A stretch of 64,000 nucleotides of DNA from JAJCYL01 sp965206015 (GCA_965206015.1 CBDBIW010000004.1:1-64000); one strand, 5' to 3'. Positions 1 through 8,420 are shown, counted from the first letter of the stretch. The notes: generated from the letters alone by a model not told the origin. Numbers and translations are program-made.

Positions 1-54
1 TTCCTTTGCCTTCTGGTTCATTACTTTCAGGATCTCTTCTATTGTTCTTGCCAT
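1..54 (-). CDS. Baseplate protein, N-terminal fragment (runs off left edge)
   Basis: Only the first 18 codons are present, reading MARTIEEILKVMNQKAKE from an ATG at 54. The frame is open to the window edge. This opening resembles the start of baseplate J-like proteins in Bacteroidota prophages, and the position directly after the LysM-like tail gene and the gp25-like gene fits the usual order. The identification rests on 18 residues plus context, so it is tentative. Confidence 0.45.
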   Translation of the reverse strand, partial: MARTIEEILKVMNQKAKE

Positions 55-67
55 ATTGTTTTAACTT

Positions 68-349
68 TTAATTTTCTGTCTGCGGCAGGATAAATTCCTT
101 GTTGATCCGCCAAAAGCCTATGCCACTGGCTCTGCTTCCTGTTACGGTGGCTATGTTTTTGGGCAAAATATGGGAAAGACGAACATTCAGCGGTTCGCCT
201 GTTTCCAACTCTTGTCCGTGGTAAACATTAGCGGTGATGCCGTTCAGTTTATTCCTTCTGACCAGGTCAAAGACCCCTTCCGCGCTGCCATAGTAGCAGA
301 CGGCAATGTCCATCAAACTCTGTCCTTTCCTGACTTTAATTTTTTCCAT
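68..349 (-). CDS. LysM-like tail protein (tail protein X type)
   Basis: A 93-residue protein. The first half (VRKGQSLMDIAVCYYGSAEG, then a conserved N in LVRRNKLNG and a GQELETG stretch) follows the LysM pattern of phage tail protein X, which in Mu- and P2-like phages is a small tail or baseplate-hub component. The C-terminal 40 residues show no motif I recognise. It lies 13 bp after the gp25-like gene and directly before the next baseplate gene, in the leftward late operon. Confidence 0.6.
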   Translation of the reverse strand: MEKIKVRKGQSLMDIAVCYYGSAEGVFDLVRRNKLNGITANVYHGQELETGEPLNVRLSHILPKNIATVTGSRASGIGFWRINKEFILPQTEN

Positions 350-362
350 CCCTTCCCGGTCC

Positions 363-626
363 TCAATTTCTTTCCACGCGGGTCACATAAATATCCCCTG
401 CGGTCCTCGCCTGCACGAGCCGTTTATTATCTTTTTTCAATTCCGCGGCCACAATGCTGAAAAGCTCCTGGTCGGCTATCTTCCCGTCCACAAAACCGGC
501 TATCCCCACGCCTATGTCCGGAAAGAATTTGAAATCCCCTTTCCGGGCGGTCAAAATATCCCGGACCTCGTTTTCCAGCCCGTCTCCAATGGCCGGTTTT
601 CCGTTTTTCATCAAAAAATCATTCAT
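363..626 (-). CDS. gpW/gp25-like baseplate wedge protein
   Basis: An 87-residue protein with the layout of small baseplate wedge proteins: an N-terminal tag, a stretch with KGDFKFFPDIGVG (the place where gp25 relatives have their E/G-rich 'geW..p..G' core), a predicted helix QELFSIVAAELKKDNKRL, and a basic C-terminus. Its ATG overlaps the stop of the upstream gene by 4 bp, which suggests translational coupling. Assignment comes from pattern and gene order; no catalytic role is expected. Confidence 0.5.
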   Translation of the reverse strand: MNDFLMKNGKPAIGDGLENEVRDILTARKGDFKFFPDIGVGIAGFVDGKIADQELFSIVAAELKKDNKRLVQARTAGDIYVTRVERN

Positions 627-1261
627 TGGTCCGCGTCGTCACTAAATCCCCTGATGACTACTTCCTGATTCAATTCCCCCGCAGTGAAAGGCAGCTCCAC
701 ATCGTACACCACCAGGTGTGTAATATCAAGCGCATTCAGTTGCTCATTTCCGCTGACCTGCCAGTACACCTTCCGGCAGAGTTCAAGAAGCTCCTGAATC
801 GTGTCCCGGGGATAGGAAGGCACCAGCGTATTAACCGGCTGTACCGGCTTTTCCCTTTTTTTGAACCTCCCCGGAGCTCCTGCCGCTTGTGCAGGCAGGA
901 TGCCTGTGCCCAACTCGCCCAGACGCTTCGCTTCTCCTTCCAGACGCTGGTTCACCGCATCTTTCAGACTATTGCCCGGAGCGATTCCCTGCGTCGGGGT
1001 TTGCTCCGGGATCTGCTGCCTTAATTCCTCCAGGTAGCCTGCTTCACCAATGAAATTTGCCCGGATCGTCACATCGAAGTCATCGACCATCCATCGTTCT
1101 TTGATGGAGCCTTTGAGTCCTTTCTGCGGGTACTTGCGAATGATGCGGTTGCGCCGCCTTACCCACACACGGGGTTCGACAGGAAAAGTGAAGGGTTCAC
1201 CACCTGCTACTGCTGTGATCTTCAGCTTGAATATATCGCCGCCGGGAGGTACTTCTATCAT
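623..1261 (-). CDS. Phage tail protein, DUF6046-like
   Basis: A 212-residue protein between the tape measure and the baseplate genes. The N-terminal part (residues 1-95) is beta-rich with a basic patch (WVRRRNRIIRK). An Ala/Gly/Pro-rich linker (around residues 120-135) joins it to a C-terminal part rich in hydrophobic positions. The position right after the tape measure fits a tail-terminal or distal-tail component, where DUF6046-type proteins occur in Bacteroidota phages. Start overlaps the tape-measure stop by 4 bp. The family name is from memory of such operons and is tentative. Confidence 0.5.
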   Translation of the reverse strand: MIEVPPGGDIFKLKITAVAGGEPFTFPVEPRVWVRRRNRIIRKYPQKGLKGSIKERWMVDDFDVTIRANFIGEAGYLEELRQQIPEQTPTQGIAPGNSLKDAVNQRLEGEAKRLGELGTGILPAQAAGAPGRFKKREKPVQPVNTLVPSYPRDTIQELLELCRKVYWQVSGNEQLNALDITHLVVYDVELPFTAGELNQEVVIRGFSDDADQ

Positions 1262-3204
1262 GCTTCACCCATTCTTGATACGCCATTCAATACTTTTAAC
1301 AGGGCTTTCATATGATCCTCGGCACTAGCTGCCAGTTTCTCTTCATATTCTTGTTCAAAGCCCTCAAAATGATTATTCATTTCACCCACGCCATTCAGGT
1401 TATTGATATGGAGGTTGATGATCCGCTGCGTCCTGCCTCCGGTGTTCACCTGGTCGGTCAACTCCCCTAGTGTTTTCCTGTCTGGATGATCTCCATTTGT
1501 GCCCTCCTTTTTTGTTGCTTTTTCAGTTGTGCCCTCCTTTTTTGTTGCTTTTTCAAACGCTGCCAGTGCCTTTTTGATCTTTTCAGCCTCCCTGTTGCCT
1601 GGATGACCGGAAAGATCGTGCACACCGGGTAAAAGGGCAGCTTTTTCACGATGAAGGGTCAGGGCATTCAGACGCGCTTTCAATATTTTTTCTTCCTGCG
1701 TGTCAGAGATTCCCGCGGCCAGGATAAGTGGGGTCAGTTCCTGATTGATCCCACTGAGTTGGTCCCGGGCTTTTTTGCGTTGTGCTTCAGCTTGTGCCAG
1801 GTTATCTGTCGGTTTGACATATACTCCTCTTCCTGCGTAGGTGCTGGTATATTGTTGTTCTGTACCCTTTGCTATGTCAAAGATTCTGTCACCGGCCTGT
1901 CTGATCCTGCTTTCTATCTGTCTTTTTTGCTTAAATAATGCCTCTTTCTGCTCTATTTTGACCTCTGATCGTTTTTCATTCTCCAGGTATTTTTTCAGTT
2001 CCTCAAACGCTTTTAAAAAACCTTCACTATCCAGAGCCAGTTCGATGTCAAGCTTTTTACCCAGTACATCCTCCCCGAATTGGGCATTGAACTGCCCGAT
2101 GAGCTTTTGCCGCTCCCGGATGGAAAGACCGGCTGTTTTCATTTGTTCCAGGTAGTGGTCAATCGCATTGATGGCGTAAGTTTTTTGATTTGCTTCAGGG
2201 CCATTCATCATGGCAATGCCCAGGTCTAACACACCATCCACCACCGGTTTGAATAATAAGCCCAGTTCTGCCAGTTTAGCGGAGAAAGTGCCAGTAAGGG
2301 TACTCCATTTCCCGCCCATGCTCTCACTCTGCTTCTCCATCATCTGGTAAAACTTCCCGCCCCGGGAAGTGACCGAGCCAAACGCTTCGGCAACCTGTTC
2401 GTAGGAGATCTTGCCCTTGCTCATTTCCTCTCTGAGTTCGCCCATACTTTTGCCGGTCATCCCGGCCATCTCCTGCAAGGGGTTGAAACCGGCGTTAATG
2501 AACTGGAGCAGGTCCTGCCCCATGAGTTTGCCGGACGAGCGCACCTGTCCCATGACCAGTGCCAGCGAACTCAGCCGCCCGGCGTTCCCTCCCGAGACAT
2601 CGCCCAGACGGGAGAGCGTCGGGAGGACGTCCTGACCGGCAAATCCGAAGTTGAGCAGGGTTCTGGTCGCATCGAGTAATGCGCTATTGGCAAAGGGCGT
2701 TTTGTTGGCCAGGCTGTTTACGCTGTCGACCAGGGCACTGCCCTGTTCTTCACTGCCGGTCATGGTCTGGAAAGCGATGCGGTTTTGCTCTAATTCCACC
2801 CCTCCGGTGATGGCTTTTTTAGCCAGTGAAAAGCCGGCATACCCTAGTGCTGCGGGGCCGGCAAATCGCCCCACCAGGCCACCCGCCAGGCCGCCGCCGG
2901 GCATGCCTTTGTTGCGCAGACCTGTACTTCGGAGTTTGTCAACCTTTCGTTCGGTCTCTGTGATCACCTTGTTGAGTCGCTCAATTTTTTTAGTATCAAA
3001 AGCCCTGTTTTTCCGTTTGCGAAGCCGTTCCAGAACATTGTTTAGCCCGTCAATAGTGGTTTTGGTACCGCCCAGTTTTTTTTGAAACCGGCGCACGTCC
3101 TCACCCGCCGCATCGCTCATGGCTTTTGTGCTACGGCTTATTTTACTGAGTTCTTTGTCAATCCGGCTTTTTAATTCAAGCGTAAATGTGAGCGTTTCAG
3201 CCAT
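1258..3204 (-). CDS. Tail tape measure protein
   Basis: A 648-residue protein whose N-terminus (1-110) is coiled-coil and highly charged, followed by a Gly-rich hydrophobic stretch and the tape-measure N-terminal domain (about 125-330: EQNRIAFQTMTGSEEQG, FGFAGQDVLPTLSRLGD, LMGQDLLQFINAGFNPLQEM). It sets tail length and is injected with the DNA. The remainder is helical and charged. Near the C-terminus the stretch ATKKEGTTEK is repeated in tandem, encoded by a 30-bp DNA repeat. The ATG overlaps the stop of the frameshifted chaperone extension. Confidence 0.88.
   Translation of the reverse strand: MAETLTFTLELKSRIDKELSKISRSTKAMSDAAGEDVRRFQKKLGGTKTTIDGLNNVLERLRKRKNRAFDTKKIERLNKVITETERKVDKLRSTGLRNKGMPGGGLAGGLVGRFAGPAALGYAGFSLAKKAITGGVELEQNRIAFQTMTGSEEQGSALVDSVNSLANKTPFANSALLDATRTLLNFGFAGQDVLPTLSRLGDVSGGNAGRLSSLALVMGQVRSSGKLMGQDLLQFINAGFNPLQEMAGMTGKSMGELREEMSKGKISYEQVAEAFGSVTSRGGKFYQMMEKQSESMGGKWSTLTGTFSAKLAELGLLFKPVVDGVLDLGIAMMNGPEANQKTYAINAIDHYLEQMKTAGLSIRERQKLIGQFNAQFGEDVLGKKLDIELALDSEGFLKAFEELKKYLENEKRSEVKIEQKEALFKQKRQIESRIRQAGDRIFDIAKGTEQQYTSTYAGRGVYVKPTDNLAQAEAQRKKARDQLSGINQELTPLILAAGISDTQEEKILKARLNALTLHREKAALLPGVHDLSGHPGNREAEKIKKALAAFEKATKKEGTTEKATKKEGTNGDHPDRKTLGELTDQVNTGGRTQRIINLHINNLNGVGEMNNHFEGFEQEYEEKLAASAEDHMKALLKVLNGVSRMGEA
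1500..1556 (-). repeat. 30-bp tandem repeat inside tape measure gene
   Basis: Two nearly complete copies of a 30-bp unit on the + strand (core GCCCTCCTTTTTTGTTGC). The period is a multiple of three, so the repeat adds ten residues (TTEKATKKEG type) and keeps the frame. Slippage here would alter tape length slightly. Confidence 0.85.
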
Positions 3205-3418
3205 GACTTTCCCTTTTTCTTATTGCTACAAGCTGGGCAAAGCTCAATGCCCATTCCTGGTCAGTGAGCTGGTCGGGGTTGACCCCAAGGTGGTAACGCA
3301 ACTGCGTATCTACATAAAGCAACGGACTGGCCTTCGCCCTGCCGTCGGCTGTGTTCACCTTGTTTATATAAACCCCAGGCGTTTCTGGAGCCAGTAGTAG
3401 CTCATCAGGGCGGCTCTG
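3197..3418 (-). CDS. Tail assembly chaperone, -1 frameshift extension (T part)
   Basis: From 3418 to the TGA at 3197 the minus strand is open for 73 codons in the -1 frame relative to the upstream chaperone gene. It reads QSRPDELLLAPETPGVYINK and ends ...FAQLVAIRKRESHG, with normal phage codon use and no ATG at its beginning. It starts exactly at a heptamer T TTT TTC (3424-3418) in the zero frame of the upstream gene, a canonical -1 slippery site. The predicted fusion has 97 + 73 = 170 residues, comparable to the G/GT pair of lambda and the equivalent pair of Mu. Its stop overlaps the ATG region of the tape measure gene. Confidence 0.85.
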   Translation of the reverse strand, partial: QSRPDELLLAPETPGVYINKVNTADGRAKASPLLYVDTQLRYHLGVNPDQLTDQEWALSFAQLVAIRKRESHG

Positions 3419-3708
3419 AAAAAATAGCTGTCCTCTTTGAGTACCTCCTGGTCACCGGCCACCATGCACGTCTCCAAAATCATTTCTCCGGGCGTGATGC
3501 GGTCTGTTTTGCCGTCGGCAGTGGTCTCGTGAAGCAGGGCTGCTTTCACCTCCCCGCGTACCGGCTGACGCAGCCATATTGTTTTGTCTGCTTTCCCTTT
3601 GAGAGGAATGACCATCTTTTCAAGCTTCCCCCATTGCTCTTCGAGTGCCTTTTCGTGGATTTTTTCCACCGGCTTGAAAGCCCCGTTCTCTTTTAATACC
3701 AATGCCAT
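3364..3708 (-). CDS. Tail assembly chaperone (G part)
   Basis: A 114-residue protein located between tail tube and tape measure, the fixed place of tail assembly chaperones in long-tailed phages. It is acidic and basic in patches, and has no enzyme motif. The C-terminal codons TAT TTT TTC (codons 95-97) contain the slippery heptamer that would divert a fraction of ribosomes into the -1 frame. Normal termination at 3364 gives the short form. By analogy with lambda gpG/gpGT the two forms coat the tape measure protein before the tube polymerises. Confidence 0.75.
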   Translation of the reverse strand: MALVLKENGAFKPVEKIHEKALEEQWGKLEKMVIPLKGKADKTIWLRQPVRGEVKAALLHETTADGKTDRITPGEMILETCMVAGDQEVLKEDSYFFRAALMSYYWLQKRLGFI

Positions 3709-3731
3709 TATTACAATCTTTTATTTTAATA

Positions 3732-4163
3732 TTAAAGTCTTTTAATGTCCAGGAACATGATCGGGATTTCGATCACCATTTTCGTATCGCCTTGATTAAA
3801 GCGTTGTTCTATCTCCCCGTAACGGACCCCCTGCAGGACGTCGGTTCTCAATTTCGGGGTCTCGCCCAGAATGTGATTATCCGTCTTGTAGACCACTACG
3901 ATACTGGTACCCCGCAGCAGTTGCAATTCACGGTCGGCCCGCAGCGATTCGAGTTTTGCCAGATCTCCCTGCAAGAGGCCAATACTGCCCTCGAATGAAA
4001 AGTTGCCTTCCTGTATGGCTCTGGGTTTGCTGCCCTTCCCGTAGATAAATTCCTTCTCCAAAGAGGTCTTGTAAGCCACATGCTGCAAGGAGGTAATGTC
4101 AATGCCGGAAGCATTGACCGTAATGTGGCTGTATTGATATTCCCTGCTGTCTGTCTGTGCCAT
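3732..4163 (-). CDS. Phage tail tube protein
   Basis: A 143-residue protein directly after the sheath gene, the usual position of the tube subunit in contractile tails. It is beta-rich and includes KGSKPRAIQEGNFSFEGSIG and a C-terminal IEIPIMFLDIKRL strand. Size is typical for tube proteins of Mu-like and P2-like phages. There is no motif that proves the function; the call depends on position, size and predicted fold. Gap to the sheath stop is 2 bp. Confidence 0.65.
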   Translation of the reverse strand: MAQTDSREYQYSHITVNASGIDITSLQHVAYKTSLEKEFIYGKGSKPRAIQEGNFSFEGSIGLLQGDLAKLESLRADRELQLLRGTSIVVVYKTDNHILGETPKLRTDVLQGVRYGEIEQRFNQGDTKMVIEIPIMFLDIKRL

Positions 4164-4165
4164 GC

Positions 4166-5305
4166 CTATAAATAAATCAGGTAGTTAATAGAATTGGAAT
4201 AGCCCACCGGAGTGATGCGCAACTCCACGCCCAACTGTTCGGTTTGCAGTATATTGCTGCCTCTGACCTGAGCTTCCACCGAGGAGATCTCTGTGTTCCC
4301 GAGCATTTGCACCGCCAGTGCCTGCTCAATATCTGCCTCTATCCTGCGGGCAACGTCCTCCCGGATAGTGCCGTCTGCATTCAGGGGTACTTTTTCGTCC
4401 ACCTCGCGAATGCCCGTGCGGTACGCAATGCGCTTGATCTTGTCGATGACCCGCACACGGGAAAGCCGGTTCACAAAACTGCCTGACAGGGTAAAGTCAT
4501 TGGCAAAGTACACGCCGGCTTCTCCCGGAAAATGGCGGTACGTAATATAATGCCTGTCATGGATCACGCCCAGAGAAGTGAGCATGTCCTCCAGTTTGCT
4601 TTTACTGGTCAGATAGCCTGTACTCACCGGTACCGCTCCGTTGCGCTTTCTCGATAGCCGGGTCTCTACGCTCAGGGTGCTCAACAGCCCTCCCAGAAAG
4701 CCGACAGACGCATTACCGGTGTTGTCGTTCGCCGCTATGGATATGGCCACATTTTCATAAGAAGACGACTGGTATTCGGTCAGGTCAGCGGCCGTGCCGC
4801 TAAAACTTTGTCCATCCAGCACCACACCCAGGTGAATATTTTTATACCCACCGGCTAACTGCTGTGCTTTCGGTACTGCCGTATGCACTTGCGGATCCAG
4901 TCCTCCGGAACGGGTCACCGGGCCGCTGCCCGTTTGCTTGCAAACCAGCAACACCCGGATGGCTTCGTTGCTGTCGTCAATCAATCGCCTGCCATGTGTC
5001 AGGCTTGCGTCAACCAGTTGCGGCATCGTGACGGTTGCCGTCACACACCGCAACCATAGCCGGTTGCTGGTGTTGGCAAAGTAGTCTGATACCTGCCCAT
5101 ATAAAAAAGCATTGTTTTCTGGGGTGACCCCCAGGTTTTTCAAATCTTCCAGATCCGGCAACAAGTAACTCTTGTTGAGGGAAAAATTTCCGCTTCCTGT
5201 CACGTTGGTGGCGGTGCAAAGCATGCCAAAAGTGCCATCGGCCAGTCTGGGCAATGATTGCCGTCCATCGGTATTGATCTCTATATTTACGCCCGGTAAT
5301 GCCAT
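4166..5305 (-). CDS. Contractile tail sheath protein (DUF2586-like)
   Basis: A 379-residue protein opening MALPGVNIEINTDGRQ, a typical sheath N-terminus. The C-terminal third (RVIDKIKRIAYRTGIREVDEKV, a polar stretch with ADIEQALAVQM, and a final beta strand INYLIYL) matches the conserved sheath C-terminal domain that hands strands to neighbouring subunits. Sheath implies a myovirus with a contractile tail, as in Mu. It is followed at 2 bp by the tube gene and preceded at 4 bp by the holin-like gene. Confidence 0.8.
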   Translation of the reverse strand: MALPGVNIEINTDGRQSLPRLADGTFGMLCTATNVTGSGNFSLNKSYLLPDLEDLKNLGVTPENNAFLYGQVSDYFANTSNRLWLRCVTATVTMPQLVDASLTHGRRLIDDSNEAIRVLLVCKQTGSGPVTRSGGLDPQVHTAVPKAQQLAGGYKNIHLGVVLDGQSFSGTAADLTEYQSSSYENVAISIAANDNTGNASVGFLGGLLSTLSVETRLSRKRNGAVPVSTGYLTSKSKLEDMLTSLGVIHDRHYITYRHFPGEAGVYFANDFTLSGSFVNRLSRVRVIDKIKRIAYRTGIREVDEKVPLNADGTIREDVARRIEADIEQALAVQMLGNTEISSVEAQVRGSNILQTEQLGVELRITPVGYSNSINYLIYL

Positions 5306-5309
5306 TATT

Positions 5310-5699
5310 TTATTTGATTTTTAATTTTTCATTGTGCTGCGCACTTCCAAAAAAGAAGTCGGTGATCGTACTCACTTTGGCACTCATCGCACCGAAGGTG
5401 GTGCTTATCATGGTGATTTGAAAGTCGGTCAGGTCCATCCCTTCGCCATGAAAAGCCCAGTAGAGCATAAACCCGGTTAGTACCACATAAGCGGTCAAAA
5501 ACACCAGTGCAAACACTTTTTGCACGTTGCTGTCCTGACCGTACAGATTGCGGGCATTTTCCCGCCCGGTGGATTCCATTTGATAGATCTCTTTGAAAAA
5601 CTCCCGCTTTTCTTCTTTGGTCTCCACAAAGCGGTCGACCACGTCTGCCACCTCCCTGAACGGGCTTACCCCACCAAATATTTTTGCTAAAAAGTTCAT
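5310..5699 (-). CDS. Holin-like membrane protein
   Basis: A 129-residue protein with a charged N-terminal half (FVETKEEKREFFKEIYQMES), then two hydrophobic segments at about residues 64-83 (FALVFLTAYVVLTGFMLYW) and 95-115 (MISTTFGAMSAKVSTITDFF). It ends in a charged tail. Its ATG overlaps the amidase stop by 4 bp. Membrane topology plus coupling to the endolysin gene supports a holin of the Bacteroidota prophage type, which would release the amidase to the cell wall. No family signature is decisive. Confidence 0.65.
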   Translation of the reverse strand: MNFLAKIFGGVSPFREVADVVDRFVETKEEKREFFKEIYQMESTGRENARNLYGQDSNVQKVFALVFLTAYVVLTGFMLYWAFHGEGMDLTDFQITMISTTFGAMSAKVSTITDFFFGSAQHNEKLKIK

Positions 5700-6163
5700 G
5701 ACCGGAAAATGTTTTTTTCAGGGATAAAAATCTCCTCACACCAGTCTTCCACCTTAAAAGACGGACAGGCCTTGCTGGAAAAATGATAATGCCCGGCCAC
5801 CTGTATGCCGGGGTGTCGCCGCACCATATAGCGAACATAGTCTGCCAGAGCGGTTTTTTGCTCCGGTGTGCGGGTGTCTTCCGGTTTCATGGCCCGGTCG
5901 CATCCGCCCGCGTAAACCACATGACGGCTCACGCCGTTTATTCCTCTGGCACCGTTGCTGATCTCCCAAACGTCTATCTGGCCATCGCTGTTGAAGGGAA
6001 CCAGGTTGATTAGCCTGCCGTGCAGGTCAATCAGATCCGAATAGCCCACGCGTGACCAGCCCCGCCCCCCGAGATGCCAGCGTTCAATATCGGCTGCCGT
6101 CACCTCCCGGCCTTCCGGCGTCGCCGTGCAATGAATCACCAGATATTTCAAAGGTTTTCCCAT
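5696..6163 (-). CDS. N-acetylmuramoyl-L-alanine amidase (phage endolysin)
   Basis: A 155-residue amidase of the Amidase_2 / T7-lysozyme type. Likely zinc ligands are His11 (LVIHCTAT), His125 (QVAGHYHF) and Cys133 (KACPSF). RHVVYAGG at 80-87 is the conserved central strand. It would cut the amide bond between muramic acid and L-Ala and lyse the host at the end of infection. There is no signal peptide, so it needs the adjacent holin. It lies 31 bp after a small coiled-coil membrane protein. Confidence 0.88.
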   Translation of the reverse strand: MGKPLKYLVIHCTATPEGREVTAADIERWHLGGRGWSRVGYSDLIDLHGRLINLVPFNSDGQIDVWEISNGARGINGVSRHVVYAGGCDRAMKPEDTRTPEQKTALADYVRYMVRRHPGIQVAGHYHFSSKACPSFKVEDWCEEIFIPEKNIFRS

Positions 6164-6194
6164 ATCATTCCCCGAAGGGGTTTTTAACTTGTTT

Positions 6195-6419
6195 TTAACT
6201 CAATAACCTGATCATGATACCTATCACTGCTCCCGAGATGCCGCCGTAGATAGCTGCTTTCGTTTCCAGTACCGCCAGTCTGACTTTGAATTTGACAAAG
6301 TCATGTCCATACTCGTCCAACTCCTTGCGAATGATACTCACCTGATCCACCAAACGGACCAGCAGCTCCTTTTGTGATAGCTGGTTCAAATCAATCTTGT
6401 CGTTTTCCCTGTCAATCAA
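6195..6419 (-). CDS. Small coiled-coil, C-terminal membrane-anchored phage protein
   Basis: A 74-residue protein with an N-terminal helical, charged region (LNQLSQKELLVRLVDQVSII, heptad-like) and a C-terminal hydrophobic segment (IYGGISGAVIGIMIRLLS). The architecture is that of XhlA-type lysis accessory proteins and of small spanin/holin helpers. It is placed between the major capsid and endolysin genes in the same orientation, so a lysis role is likely but not shown by any motif. Confidence 0.6.
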   Translation of the reverse strand: MIDRENDKIDLNQLSQKELLVRLVDQVSIIRKELDEYGHDFVKFKVRLAVLETKAAIYGGISGAVIGIMIRLLS

Positions 6420-6456
6420 CTTTCAACTTTTTTTAATGTTCAACTTTCAACCGGGA

Positions 6457-7383
6457 TCACGCTGCCGATTCCACCAGATTCACCACGCCTTTGCCGTCTT
6501 TCCTGCGGTACAAGGCTCCCAGTCTCATAAGAGAACTGATCTCATCACCGCCAATTTTAGGCTGTCCGGCTTCATAAAGGACTTTTACCGCTCCTCTGGC
6601 GAGGCTTACGTATTTGGATGACCAGAACAAAGCCCCGGCATTGTCAGCATTCGCCGCATTCGTCCCCTGGTCTTTCAACACCGGCGTAGCCGCATTCGTA
6701 AACGAGTTGATCGTACTCCGGACGTAGAACTGAATCCTTAAAATGCGATCCACATCACCCATCCTGAGCACTCCGGTGCCGGTGCCCTTACCCTGGTAGT
6801 CGGTACTGGTTACTTCGGTCATTTTAAGCAGGTCCATTTCCATCTCCGGGCTGATCAAAGCACACAGATTGTCCATCGACACATTGTCTTTTCTAAACGC
6901 TTTACGGACCTCCAGCAGGTCTTCAAACCTGATCGCTTTCCGGTTGCCCGTCCCCGTGGTGCCAACTCTCGCATCGCCCCCGGTCCTGAGCATTTTAGCA
7001 CTGGTATTCGATGCCCACTCGTGCTGCACAAAGTCTGCGGCGTATTCGGTCAACTCCTCGGCATGCTGTTCTACCAGGCTGGCCCGCTTGGCATAGTTCA
7101 CGACCAGGTCTTCAGAATCCTGCAAAAAAGTTGCCTGCGTTTTGAGCTGCCTGATGTTGTAGGCAATGGACTCGTCTGTCCTTTGTGCCGAGACTCTCGT
7201 ATCCTTCCCGTAGTCGGAAATTTCGGTAACCGGCACATTCCCGGTGACTTGCGGGATATTCACCTGACCGCCTTTCAGAAATGCCGTGTCGTTCTTGCTC
7301 TGGAGCATATAGGAGTTGTCCGGAAACAATAAAGGCTCCAGGTCCCTGGAAAATAGCTGATTTATATGATTTGCTGTTGGCAT
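6457..7383 (-). CDS. Major capsid protein
   Basis: A 308-residue protein directly after the protease/scaffold gene. It has the long N-terminal region with an alpha-rich stretch (around 85-120) and a C-terminal beta region ending GVVNLVESAA. Size and order (protease-scaffold, capsid) fit a Mu gpT / HK97-fold capsid. In this phage family no propeptide is obvious. Only 4 bp separate it from the upstream gene, so expression is probably coupled. Confidence 0.75.
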   Translation of the reverse strand: MPTANHINQLFSRDLEPLLFPDNSYMLQSKNDTAFLKGGQVNIPQVTGNVPVTEISDYGKDTRVSAQRTDESIAYNIRQLKTQATFLQDSEDLVVNYAKRASLVEQHAEELTEYAADFVQHEWASNTSAKMLRTGGDARVGTTGTGNRKAIRFEDLLEVRKAFRKDNVSMDNLCALISPEMEMDLLKMTEVTSTDYQGKGTGTGVLRMGDVDRILRIQFYVRSTINSFTNAATPVLKDQGTNAANADNAGALFWSSKYVSLARGAVKVLYEAGQPKIGGDEISSLMRLGALYRRKDGKGVVNLVESAA

Positions 7384-7387
7384 GATG

Positions 7388-8236
7388 TCAGGATTTTTTA
7401 GTGGTGTAACCGTTAATTAATTTTTCAAACTGGCCGGGTGCGTTCAATTGAAGCTCCTCCAGTTCTTCCGCCGTGTAGTCGTGATAACCCTTTTCGGGTA
7501 CTGTCCGGCCTTTTCCCAGGGCATTCACCAGATGGTTGATCCCTTCCAGAACTGCCGTATCTTTCGCATTGGCAGGCGGTACAGCGGCATTCGCCGTATC
7601 CTGCTCTTGCGCCGTTTTGTTTTCCGCATCCAGTTTCAAAAGATCCTCCACCGAAAGCGACATATACGCCTTTTTGCGTACCTCGTCGCCGGGCTGCCCT
7701 CCGGCCCGGAGAATACGGTTCACCATCGCATTTTTCAATGCGGCGTTCTCTTTTTCAAGTTCGTTGTGGCCAGGCGGGCTGTTTTCCGGCTCCCTGTCTT
7801 TTTTCTCTTCTTCTTTCATATCCATGATCAGTCCGTTAATTGAGTTATAATAGCAGCAGTTCTCCAGTGTCAGCGTCTCCCGATAAGAGGGAATGTCCAC
7901 CAGCGACACCTCTATAACTTCTCCGTGATACAGTACATCTTTTTTTATCTCCGCCGAACGGTAGTCAAACCTTACGCTGGCTGCTTTGATGAATCCGCGT
8001 TCTACTTTTCCTTTCAGTACCATCGCCGCAGGATCTTTCCCGTCAAAGACCGGAACAGCAGTGATGGTTTGATTGTCCTGTTTGAAATCCGTCCACCGGC
8101 CCATCACCTGACCACGCTCGTGCATGAACAGAAGTACGGGGTTTTTCCTGAACGCATCCATGTTAAAAGTCCCCTGGTCTACTTTGTAGCCGTGCCGGTT
8201 TTCCTTCGAAAAATCAATAAGAACGAAACGGTTCAT
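7388..8236 (-). CDS. Prohead protease fused to scaffold region
   Basis: I use the ATG at 8236 (MNRFVLIDFSKENRHGYKVD), giving 282 residues; an in-frame start further upstream adds an unconvincing Pro/Tyr-rich stretch. Residues 1-130 look like an S78 prohead protease: a His in LLFMHERGQVMG and a Ser in GFIKAASVRFDY are the likely catalytic pair, followed by VIEVSLVDIPS. After about residue 135 the protein becomes charged and helical (KEEEKKDREPENS, then NELEKENAALKNAM), as in scaffolds. So one polypeptide probably both scaffolds and matures the head, as Mu gpI/gpZ do. Confidence 0.75.
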   Translation of the reverse strand: MNRFVLIDFSKENRHGYKVDQGTFNMDAFRKNPVLLFMHERGQVMGRWTDFKQDNQTITAVPVFDGKDPAAMVLKGKVERGFIKAASVRFDYRSAEIKKDVLYHGEVIEVSLVDIPSYRETLTLENCCYYNSINGLIMDMKEEEKKDREPENSPPGHNELEKENAALKNAMVNRILRAGGQPGDEVRKKAYMSLSVEDLLKLDAENKTAQEQDTANAAVPPANAKDTAVLEGINHLVNALGKGRTVPEKGYHDYTAEELEELQLNAPGQFEKLINGYTTKKS

Positions 8237-8420
8237 GCCGCAATAATAATAAGGGCGTGGCCGGGGGTGCAAATCCCGGATCACCCAGTGTGGGCACAGT
8301 ATAACCGGCTGCGCCCACAGCATAGCCGGGTGATTCGGATTTTCGCATTTTTTTCAAAACCGCCCACCTTCGCACTTGCCCCTGCCTGCGGCAGGGATCT
8401 TAATTCCTGATTGAAACAAG
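8237..8420. promoter_or_regulatory. Divergent late control region with CCCTGCC hairpin
   Basis: About 180 bp separate the leftward head/tail operon from the rightward packaging operon, so both late promoters should lie here. I see no convincing Bacteroidota -7 box. The stretch 8380-8396 is an inverted repeat, CCCTGCC-TGC-GGCAGGG, which recurs in reverse orientation at 21569-21584 and in part near position 80. It could be an operator, a terminator stem or a small dispersed repeat. Confidence 0.45.
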
